DNA of 14,427 nucleotides from an uncultured Lachnospiraceae bacterium (GTDB lineage Bacteria; Bacillota_A; Clostridia; Lachnospirales; Lachnospiraceae), in contig USDU01000041.1 in NCBI GenBank assembly GCA_900553635.1, positions 1 to 14,427 on the forward strand, in the 5' to 3' direction. Position numbers and translations under genes: made by a program. Positions 6,079-11,774 of the stretch are shown here, piece after piece. Below the pieces are notes generated by a model. It did not search any database and was not told where the DNA came from. It saw only the letters and a program-made list of their open reading frames with translations. The stretch's first letter is position 1; each line of letters starts with the position of its first letter.

Positions 6079-7089
6079 TTAGAACTTGCCAGCGTCTGCT
6101 GCTTCCTGTACAGCTACTGCAACTGCAACAGTCATACCAACCATCGGATTGTTACCGGCACCGATGAGACCCATCATCTCTACGTGAGCCGGTACAGAAG
6201 AGGAACCTGCAAACTGAGCGTCAGAGTGCATACGTCCAAGTGTATCGGTCATACCGTAGGAAGCCGGTCCTGCTGCCATGTTGTCCGGGTGAAGGGTACG
6301 TCCTGTACCGCCGCCGGATGCTACGGAGAAGTACTTCTTTCCTGCCTCCAGGCGCTCCTTCTTATAAGTACCTGCTACCGGATGCTGGAAACGGGTCGGG
6401 TTGGTAGAGTTACCGGTGATGGATACGTCTACGTTCTCCTTCCACATGATCGCTACGCCTTCCGGAACGCTGTTTGCGCCGTAGCAGTTAACCTTTGCGC
6501 GAAGTCCCTCGGAGTAAGCCTTGCGGAATACTTCCTTAACTTCGTTGGTGTACGGATCGTACTCGGTCTCAACGTATGTAAATCCGTTGATTCTGGCGAT
6601 GATCTGAGCAGCGTCCTTTCCAAGACCGTTCAGGATAACACGCAGCGGCTTCTGGCGAACCTTGTTTGCCTTCTCTGCGATACCGATAGCGCCCTCTGCT
6701 GCTGCGAAGGACTCATGGCCTGCCAGGAATGCGAAGCACTCGGTCTCCTCTTCCAGAAGCATCTTGCCCAGGTTACCATGTCCCAGACCTACCTTACGTG
6801 TATCTGCTACAGAACCCGGAATACAGAAAGCCTGAAGGCCCTCTCCGATAGCTGCTGCAGCGTCTGCTGCCTTGCGGCAGTTCTTCTTGATTGCGATAGC
6901 TGCGCCTACGATGTATGCCCAGCAAGCGTTCTCGAAACAGATCGGCTGGATGCCCTTGATCTGGTTGTATACGTCCAGGCCTGCATCCTTGGTGATCTTC
7001 TCAGCTTCCTCGATGGAAGCGATGCCATAGCTGTTCAGAACAGCGTTAATCTTATCAATACGTCTTTCATATGATTCAAATAATGCCAT
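6079..7089 (-). CDS. GGGtGRT family protein
   Basis: Named after the conserved GGGTGRT motif, seen here at residues 259-265 in YFSVASGGGTGRTLHPDN. The family (Pfam GGGtGRT) is found mainly in anaerobes, usually beside a NifU-like scaffold gene as here; no biochemical function is established to my knowledge. The 336-residue protein has a helical N-terminus (residues 1-45), an alanine/glycine-rich core, a conserved FCIPGSVADTRKVGLGHGNLGKMLLEEETECFAFLAGHESFAAAEG region written across residues 88-133, and a glycine/methionine-rich C-terminus (MMGLIGAGNNPMVGMTVA). Cysteines at 51, 56, 71, 89, 118 and 202 could bind metal or a cluster. AGGAGG lies about 10 bases before the ATG. It follows the scaffold gene by 19 bases in one operon. 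It resembles no enzyme I can name; a link to Fe-S or metal handling is inferred only from the neighbour. Confidence 0.85.
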   Translation of the reverse strand: MALFESYERRIDKINAVLNSYGIASIEEAEKITKDAGLDVYNQIKGIQPICFENACWAYIVGAAIAIKKNCRKAADAAAAIGEGLQAFCIPGSVADTRKVGLGHGNLGKMLLEEETECFAFLAGHESFAAAEGAIGIAEKANKVRQKPLRVILNGLGKDAAQIIARINGFTYVETEYDPYTNEVKEVFRKAYSEGLRAKVNCYGANSVPEGVAIMWKENVDVSITGNSTNPTRFQHPVAGTYKKERLEAGKKYFSVASGGGTGRTLHPDNMAAGPASYGMTDTLGRMHSDAQFAGSSSVPAHVEMMGLIGAGNNPMVGMTVAVAVAVQEAADAGKF

Positions 7090-7108
7090 TTTTCATCTAC
7101 CTCCTCGA

Positions 7109-7801
7109 TTACTCTTTACGCGGGTCAATGATCTTAACCGCATCTGCTACACGGCCATACTGACCTTTCGCCTTTTCCCATGCAGTGTTCGGGTCATCAC
7201 CCTTCTTGATAAAGTCTGTCATCTTGCCAAGAGAAACGAACTGGTATCCGATAATCTGGTCTTCTGCGTCCAGAGCGATGCCTGTTACATAGCCCTCTGC
7301 CATCTCCAGGTAGCGGGGTCCCTTCTTCAGAGTACCGTACATGGTACCTACCTGAGAACGAAGTCCCTTTCCAAGGTCCTCCAAGCCAGCGCCTACTGCA
7401 AGACCATCCTCAGAGAATGCGGACTGAGAACGTCCGTATACGATCTGCAGGAACAGCTCACGCATAGCGGTATTGATAGCATCACATACAAGGTCTGTGT
7501 TCAGAGCCTCCAGTACAGTCAGTCCCGGCAGAATCTCGGACGCCATAGCTGCGGAATGAGTCATACCGGAACATCCGATAGTCTCCACCAGTGCCTCCTG
7601 GATAACGCCTTCCTTTACGTTCAGGGTCAGCTTACATGCTCCCTGCTGCGGTGCACACCAGCCAATGCCGTGTGTAAAGCCGGAAATATCTTTAACTTCC
7701 TTCGCCTGTACCCATTTTGCTTCTTCCGGGATCGGAGCGGCGCCATGGTGTACGCCCTGTGCTACCGGACACATCATCTCGACTTCATGTGAATAAATCA
7801 T
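7109..7801 (-). CDS. NifU-like iron-sulfur cluster assembly scaffold protein
   Basis: Related to the NifU N-terminal/IscU scaffold fold on which Fe-S clusters are built before transfer. The clearest segment is TIGCSGMTHSAAMASEILPGLTVLEAL (residues 75-100), matching the NifU pattern around its second cysteine, here C77. Further cysteines are C11, C49, C56 and C106, so the three-ligand arrangement could be met by C49 or C56, C77 and C106. At 230 residues it is longer than IscU (about 130), with an extra C-terminal domain (from about 145: SQVGTMYGTLKKGPRYLEMAEGYV and onward) not found in ordinary scaffolds. AAAGGAG is 7 bases upstream of the ATG. It is the first gene of a two-gene operon with the GGGtGRT protein. 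The scaffold role is inferred from homology; it may instead be a dedicated partner of GGGtGRT. Confidence 0.8.
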   Translation of the reverse strand: MIYSHEVEMMCPVAQGVHHGAAPIPEEAKWVQAKEVKDISGFTHGIGWCAPQQGACKLTLNVKEGVIQEALVETIGCSGMTHSAAMASEILPGLTVLEALNTDLVCDAINTAMRELFLQIVYGRSQSAFSEDGLAVGAGLEDLGKGLRSQVGTMYGTLKKGPRYLEMAEGYVTGIALDAEDQIIGYQFVSLGKMTDFIKKGDDPNTAWEKAKGQYGRVADAVKIIDPRKE

Positions 7802-7830
7802 TTTAAAACTCCTTTCAGAATGGATTAATA

Positions 7831-7864
7831 GCGACCCGGGGTGGCTTAAGTCCCGCTTTGTCGC
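7831..7864 (-). other. Leader stem before the scaffold gene
   Basis: GCGAC/GTCGC (5 bp) encloses a GC-rich segment in which GGG and CCC can pair, in the likely 5' leader. It ends 16 bases from the ribosome site. No known riboswitch is recognised; the pairing is modest. Confidence 0.25.
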
Positions 7865-7874
7865 ATTTGGTTAT

Positions 7875-7903
7875 ATTTTCGCACATAATGGTGAATTCGT
7901 CCA
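7875..7903 (-). promoter_or_regulatory. Weak candidate promoter for the scaffold–GGGtGRT operon
   Basis: Minus strand: TGGACG (7903-7898), 17-base spacer, GAAAAT (7880-7875), 4 of 6 matches in each box. It is the best candidate found in the gap; the true promoter may differ. Confidence 0.3.
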
Positions 7904-7961
7904 GTCTTTTTTTGTAAAAAGTCTGTGATCCGTGAAAAAAATAATGAACGCTGTTCAAGAC

Positions 7962-7990
7962 TTGTTTCTTTTTCCTTTTTATACTACAAT
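7962..7990 (+). promoter_or_regulatory. Promoter of the 78-residue protein gene
   Basis: -35 TTGTTT (7962-7967), 17-base spacer, -10 TACAAT (7985-7990). The transcript would start near 7997, just upstream of AGGGAG at 8009-8014. Confidence 0.6.
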
Positions 7991-8022
7991 GGGATATCAT
8001 ACTTTTACAGGGAGAATTATCT

Positions 8023-8259
8023 ATGAATCCAATGCAGCTTTTGAAAATGAAATCCGCCTGGGACCGTTTCCAGGCCGCGCATCCTAAGTTTCCGCTTTTT
8101 CTGAATTCTGTCATGCAAAACGGGATTCACGAAGGGACGATTCTGGAATTCAAGGTCACGGAGCCGGACGGCAGAACCTTCTGTTCCAATCTAAAAATCA
8201 GCAGAGAGGATCTGGAGCTCTTCCAGGAGTTGAAGGAGCTGGCCCAGCAGAACCGGTAA
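8023..8259 (+). CDS. Small conserved-looking protein of unknown function, 78 residues
   Basis: I do not recognise a named family. The protein begins MNPMQLLKMKSAWDRFQAAHPKFPLF, continues with a predicted beta segment (GTILEFKVTEPDGRTFCSNLKIS) and ends in a charged helix (REDLELFQELKELAQQNR). No signal peptide or membrane span is seen, so it is probably cytoplasmic. AGGGAG lies 8 bases upstream of the ATG, a promoter lies 33 bases before the start and a perfect intrinsic terminator follows the stop, which together make a convincing stand-alone gene. Codon use is like its neighbours. The basic N-terminal helix plus small beta unit could bind nucleic acid or a protein partner, but that is a guess. 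Confidence 0.75.
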   Translation: MNPMQLLKMKSAWDRFQAAHPKFPLFLNSVMQNGIHEGTILEFKVTEPDGRTFCSNLKISREDLELFQELKELAQQNR

Positions 8260-8265
8260 CGTATG

Positions 8266-8295
8266 AACGCCGCAGGCAAAGCCTGCGGCGTTTTT
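8266..8295 (+). terminator. Intrinsic terminator after the 78-residue protein gene
   Basis: CGCCGCAGGC/GCCTGCGGCG, a perfect 10-bp GC-rich stem with an AAA loop and AA/TT extension, followed by TTTTT. Textbook intrinsic terminator 8 bases past the stop codon. Confidence 0.95.
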
Positions 8296-8302
8296 CTCTT
8301 TT

Positions 8303-8321
8303 GTGCAATCAGACATTGCAC
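8303..8321. repeat. Inverted repeat downstream of the coiled-coil gene
   Basis: GTGCAAT/ATTGCAC (7 bp) around CAGAC, 10 bases past the coiled-coil gene stop. No T-run on either side, so termination is doubtful; it may protect the 3' end of the minus-strand mRNA. Confidence 0.35.
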
Positions 8322-8331
8322 GATTCTGCAT

Positions 8332-8988
8332 TCAGGCCAGTCTCAATAACATCTCGCTGTGCTCCTGAACTACTTTTTTTAAAACATTTACATCTTCCTG
8401 CATGGTGTCGATCTGTTCGGTCCGAAACTGATACCTCCGATATGTAGAGGTATAGCAGGCTTCGATATTCTGAAGTCTCGGCAGCATATCGTTCTCCAGC
8501 AGGAGTTCTACTTTCAGCATATGTCCCTCGTTGATAGTCATGCGGTCTTCTACAGCCGTCATGCGACCTTCCATTACCGTCATACGGCCTTCCATTGCTG
8601 TCATACGGCCTTCCATTGCTGTCATGCGCTCTTCCATTACCGTCATGCGCTCTTCCATTACCGTCATGCGCTCTTCCATTGCTGTCATACGTTCTTCCAG
8701 CTTCGTTACGCGTTCCTCCAGGGCTGTCATGCGTTCTTCCAGCTTCGTTACACGCTCCTCCAGGGCTGTCATACATTCTTCCAACTTCGTTACGCGTTCT
8801 TCCAACCTCGTTACGCGTTCCTCTAGCCTTGTTACGCACTCTTCCAGTCTGTCCAAACGCATATGAATACCCTGTAGCTGTTCATGGATAGGGGCCAAAT
8901 GCTTTTCCAATTGCTTCTCCAACTGCTTTTCCAATTGCTCGCTGAACAGTTGGGATATCATAACTGCATCTTCTTTTGTCAACGCCAT
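8332..8988 (-). CDS. Heptad-repeat coiled-coil protein of unknown function
   Basis: The 218-residue protein is almost wholly predicted coiled coil. After MALTKEDAVMISQLFSEQ comes a short KQLE repeat (residues 20-28), then fifteen tandem seven-residue units at residues 48-152, of the forms LEERVTK, LEERMTA, MEERMTV and MEGRMTA. These place Leu/Met and Val/Met in the a/d core positions, with charged residues outside. A non-repetitive C-terminal part (153-218) contains VELLLENDMLPRLQNIEACYTSTYRRYQ and a last helix. No signal peptide or membrane span is seen. It is likely an oligomeric rod; partner and role are unknown. AAAGGAG lies 5 bases upstream of the ATG at 8988 and a strong promoter just before that. 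The conserved-looking ends suggest a real protein whose rod length varies through repeat slippage. Confidence 0.8.
   Translation of the reverse strand: MALTKEDAVMISQLFSEQLEKQLEKQLEKHLAPIHEQLQGIHMRLDRLEECVTRLEERVTRLEERVTKLEECMTALEERVTKLEERMTALEERVTKLEERMTAMEERMTVMEERMTVMEERMTAMEGRMTAMEGRMTVMEGRMTAVEDRMTINEGHMLKVELLLENDMLPRLQNIEACYTSTYRRYQFRTEQIDTMQEDVNVLKKVVQEHSEMLLRLA
8533..8847 (-). repeat. 21-bp coding minisatellite, 15 units
   Basis: Tandem 21-base units encode the heptads. Adjacent units around 8629-8670 are identical (CGCTCTTCCATTACCGTCATG on the plus strand, split here as 12 + 9 bases), while the outer ones have diverged. In 8690-8773 two adjacent 42-base double units (LEERVTK + LEERMTA type) form a higher-order repeat. 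Period divisible by 3 keeps the frame whenever copy number changes. Confidence 0.9.
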
Positions 8989-9043
8989 AAATTCTCCTTT
9001 TCCGAGACAGCGCCATTTCCAGAATATGCAATGTCATAAAGTC

Positions 9044-9072
9044 ATAATACTATAATGCGACAGATTTGACAA
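9044..9072 (-). promoter_or_regulatory. Promoter of the coiled-coil gene
   Basis: Minus strand: -35 TTGTCA (9072-9067), 17-base spacer, -10 TATTAT (9049-9044). Just downstream TTATGAC occurs twice in tandem (9047-9041 and 9039-9033), possibly an operator. Confidence 0.7.
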
Positions 9073-9110
9073 GGAATTTCCAAATAACTCAAAATCTTTC
9101 TTTTTTATAT

Positions 9111-9291
9111 TCAATCATGATTCAGACATGCCACCAGATCTCCGAAAATCAGATCTCTCTGACAGTAATTGGCCACACGGATCTCGTGACGGCTAGTCAT
9201 CTCCCGATCCTTTACCCAACGGCAGTCATCACCAAGAATCGGCGACGGGACACGCGTAGACTGTACCCAGCCCGGATTTTTCAGAAACGCG
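9111..9291 (-). pseudogene. 3' fragment of an unidentified minus-strand gene
   Basis: About 60 codons ending at TGA 9111-9113 read well as protein (FLKNPGWVQSTRVPSPILGD, then DCRWVKDREMTSRHEIRVAN, YCQRDLIFGDLVACLNHD). They use GC-ending codons like the surrounding genes, whereas the frame beyond about 9291 reads as the antisense of the kinase remnant. No start codon with a ribosome site is present. I take it as the C-terminal end of a gene cut at a junction near 9291; I do not recognise the family. Alternatively the whole stretch may be non-coding. Confidence 0.4.
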
Positions 9292-9294
9292 ATC

Positions 9295-9786
9295 GTGGAA
9301 ATTAAAGCTGCTGAACTTGCAAAAAAGCATGGACTTACCACCGTCCTGAAACCTAGCGCCTGCACTTTTCTTCCAACCAAGCTTTTAAAACTTATTGATA
9401 TACTGGTACCAAATCTAGATGAATTAAATGAAATCTGTCCTGGTTCAGACAGTATGGAAGAAAAAACCAGTTTTCTTTTATCTAAGGGCATCCAAACAGT
9501 TATCGTAACTCTTGGTTCCCAAGGCTGCTACATCCGTTCCCGGGAATTTTCTTGCTCACTCCCGGCTATTGATGTTATTTCCGTAGACAGTTCCGGTGCC
9601 GGAGATGCTTTTATTTCCACACTGGTATCCTACCTGCTTTATGATTACGATCTGATCTCTGCAGCCAAAATCGCCACTTACGCCGCAGGCTTAAGTACCA
9701 CTCGACAGGGCACTACGACTGCTCTCGTAGATCGCTACACGCTGGAACCCTATATTCGGCGTATGGAAGCACATTTATTAAAATAA
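9295..9786 (+). pseudogene. Truncated PfkB-family sugar kinase (ribokinase/fructokinase-like), C-terminal half
   Basis: The open frame (163 codons from GTG 9295) matches only the C-terminal half of PfkB carbohydrate kinases, normally about 300 residues. It contains DILVPNLDELNEICPG, VIVTLGSQGCYI and the catalytic SVDSSGAGDAFISTLVSYL with the GAGD anion hole and catalytic Asp, then the YAAGLSTTRQGTTTAL nucleotide-site region. The N-terminal sugar-binding half is missing. Upstream in frame, residues turn unrelated (TQPGFFRNAI) and hit a stop at 9187, so homology starts abruptly near 9290. There is no ribosome site or promoter for the GTG. The segment is visibly more AT-rich than its neighbours, suggesting transfer. 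It faces the sucrose operon, which lacks a fructokinase, so it may be a relic of one; ribokinase is equally possible. Product unlikely to be active. Confidence 0.8.
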
Positions 9787-9798
9787 AATTCTACACAA

Positions 9799-9843
9799 AA
9801 ATGCGGCTCCTTTTCCTGATTTCCGGTAAAAGAAGCCGCATTT
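9799..9843. terminator. Bidirectional terminator between kinase remnant and sucrose operon
   Basis: AAATGCGGCT/AGCCGCATTT (10 bp) with an inner CTTTT/AAAAG stem; on the minus strand TTTTT occurs at the end of the stem and into the flank. It closes the sucrose operon 8 bases after the EIIBCA stop. Confidence 0.8.
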
Positions 9844-9851
9844 AGCTCTAT

Positions 9852-11756
9852 TTAGTTCCCGCAGGTCTCAAATATCTTCTCTCCGGCCTCCACGTGCCCG
9901 GTCTTTATGTCCTTCACATTTTCCGGGGCAGACGCCAGAACCGCTACAGTGGCGTCGTAGCCGGCTGTCCTGATGGCCTCTATATCGAATTTCAGAAGCT
10001 TATCGCCCTGTTTCACCTTTGCGCCCGTTTCACACAGAGTGGTAAAATATCTTCCCTTTAATTCTACCGTATTGATCCCCACATGAATCAGAAGCTCCGT
10101 GCCGTCCGCGCTTTCCAGTCCGATGGCATGCTTCGTATCGAAAACCATGGTGACGGTTCCGTCAAAGGGAGCCAGGATCTCGCCCTTCTCCGGACGGATA
10201 CCTGCGCCCTTGCCCAGAACGCCGGATGTAAAGGTCGGATCCGCGATCTCCGTATAGGAAATAGCCTCGCCAGTGACCGGAGCGTATACCGCGCCGCCTC
10301 GGGAACCTTCCTTTTCCGTTGCCGGAGACTCACTTACCACAGGGACTTTCTCTGCCGGAGCAGCCTTTGTCTCCACCGGATCCTTGTACCCGAACACCCA
10401 AGTCAACGCAAAGGCTGAGCCTGCGGAAATAAGGAACATCACAATATAATTCAGCGGATCATTCAGGCAGAGCAGCAGGCCGAAGATACCGGTGACGCCG
10501 GTTCCGGTTGCGCCCAGACCCACGACGGAAGCATAGAGGGCTCCGCAGGCGCCACCTGCCGCTCCGCAGATAAAGGGCTTGAAGAACCGCAGGTTTACGC
10601 CAAAGATAGCCGGCTCGGTGATTCCCATGAAGCAGGACATGGCGGAGGGGACTGCCATGGATTTCGTCTTCTGATTTCTGGTTTTCAGCGCTACCGCCAG
10701 GGCTGCTGCGCCCTGGGCGATATTCGCTGCGGACGCCAGCGGAAGCCAGTAGGTTTTTCCATAAAGGCCAAGCTGACCCACATCAATCAGCGTATACATA
10801 TGATGGACGCCCGCCACTACCGTAGTGGAATAAAGGCCGCCCATGATAAAGCTGCCGATACCGAAGGGCAGGGTCAGAAGCTGCTGTACCCCATTCAGGA
10901 TACCGTTTTCCACAGTTACAAAGATAGGACCGATGATGGAAAAAGTCAGGTAACCTGTGACAAAAACGCTGACCAGCGGGGTCACAAACAGGTCGAACAT
11001 AGCCGGAATGATCTTGTGCAGGCGTTTCTCAATCTGGCACATCACAAAAACTGCGATGATAACCGGGATGACATGACCCTGATAGCCCACCAGATCCACC
11101 TTATAGAGCCCGAACCACACCGGAAGGGTCTGCTTCACGCCCTCGGTCGCTACCGTCCAGGCGTTCTGCAGATTCGGATGAATCATCATCATACCGATAA
11201 CCGCTCCCAGATAGGGATTGCCGCCGAATACCTTAGCCGCGCTGTACGCAATCAGAATTGGTAGGAAGGTATACGCCGTGTTGGCAAATAAATTCGCCAG
11301 CACAAACAGGGAGCCTGAGGTGTCCAGATTCAGGAAGCCGTTATTTACCATAAAATTCAATGCTTCCATGATTCCCATCAGAAAACCGCTGGCCACGATA
11401 GCCGGAATAATCGGAACAAAAATGTCGCCCAGAGTCTTGATCGCCTGCTTGTAGAAGGGCTGCTTCTGAGCCGCCGCTTCCTTGGCCTCCTCCTTGCTGA
11501 CACCCGTCATCCCGGAAATGGCAAGGAACTCGTCGTAAACCTTATTAACGACGCCCGTTCCTAAGATGACCTGCAGCTGTCCGGACGCGCTGAATACGCC
11601 CTTGACGCCGTCAATGTCTTCCACTGCCTTCGCGTCGCATTTCTTATCATCCGCCAGTACCAGCCGGAGTCTCGTGGAGCAATGCGCCACTGACACCAGA
11701 TTTTCTCTCTTTCCTACTTTCTCATAGATTGCTTCCGCTGTCTTTCTGTAATCCAT
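9852..11756 (-). CDS. Sucrose-type PTS transporter subunit EIIBCA
   Basis: Membrane PTS permease that imports a beta-glucoside/sucrose-class sugar and phosphorylates it during entry. Domains in order: EIIB (about 1-85) with the phosphorylation cysteine C26 in VAHCSTRLRL; EIIC (about 105-455), with about ten hydrophobic segments and the GITEPAIFG motif starting at 378; an alanine/proline-rich linker (about 460-485); and EIIA of the glucose family, with H543 (DTKHAIGL) and the phospho-accepting H558 (LLIHVGINTVELKG) exactly 15 residues apart, as in IIA-Glc. At 634 residues it is a normal BCA fusion. GGGAGGT lies 4 bases before the ATG. It follows the GH32 gene by 18 bases as last gene of the operon. 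Sucrose is inferred from that partner; the closest named genes are sacP/scrA/bglP types, and beta-glucosides cannot be excluded from the transporter alone. Confidence 0.92.
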   Translation of the reverse strand: MDYRKTAEAIYEKVGKRENLVSVAHCSTRLRLVLADDKKCDAKAVEDIDGVKGVFSASGQLQVILGTGVVNKVYDEFLAISGMTGVSKEEAKEAAAQKQPFYKQAIKTLGDIFVPIIPAIVASGFLMGIMEALNFMVNNGFLNLDTSGSLFVLANLFANTAYTFLPILIAYSAAKVFGGNPYLGAVIGMMMIHPNLQNAWTVATEGVKQTLPVWFGLYKVDLVGYQGHVIPVIIAVFVMCQIEKRLHKIIPAMFDLFVTPLVSVFVTGYLTFSIIGPIFVTVENGILNGVQQLLTLPFGIGSFIMGGLYSTTVVAGVHHMYTLIDVGQLGLYGKTYWLPLASAANIAQGAAALAVALKTRNQKTKSMAVPSAMSCFMGITEPAIFGVNLRFFKPFICGAAGGACGALYASVVGLGATGTGVTGIFGLLLCLNDPLNYIVMFLISAGSAFALTWVFGYKDPVETKAAPAEKVPVVSESPATEKEGSRGGAVYAPVTGEAISYTEIADPTFTSGVLGKGAGIRPEKGEILAPFDGTVTMVFDTKHAIGLESADGTELLIHVGINTVELKGRYFTTLCETGAKVKQGDKLLKFDIEAIRTAGYDATVAVLASAPENVKDIKTGHVEAGEKIFETCGN

Positions 11757-11774
11757 GGTTACCTCCCTTATGAT

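Noticed and set aside
5932..7074. A 380-codon plus-strand open frame, antisense to the GGGtGRT gene
   Set aside because: Cysteine-rich, low-complexity product with no ribosome site; typical antisense shadow of a codon-biased gene.
7815..8114. A 99-codon minus-strand frame in the gap before the scaffold gene
   Set aside because: Overlaps the promoter and coding region of the 78-residue protein, and has no recognisable domain or ribosome site.
8309..8839. Minus-strand frame with repeated NGRAHD/SNGRPYD-like units
   Set aside because: Out-of-frame reading of the same minisatellite; the heptad frame has the ribosome site, promoter and normal coiled-coil logic.
8533..8847. Possible CRISPR array because of regular short repeats
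   Set aside because: Repeat units are contiguous with no unique spacers, and they encode in-frame heptads.
8521..8891. Three overlapping long open frames on the plus strand (repetitive His/Cys- and Ser/Arg-rich products)
   Set aside because: They are mirror frames of the 21-bp minisatellite, open because a 21-base repeat without stops stays open throughout; no ribosome site or promoter supports them.
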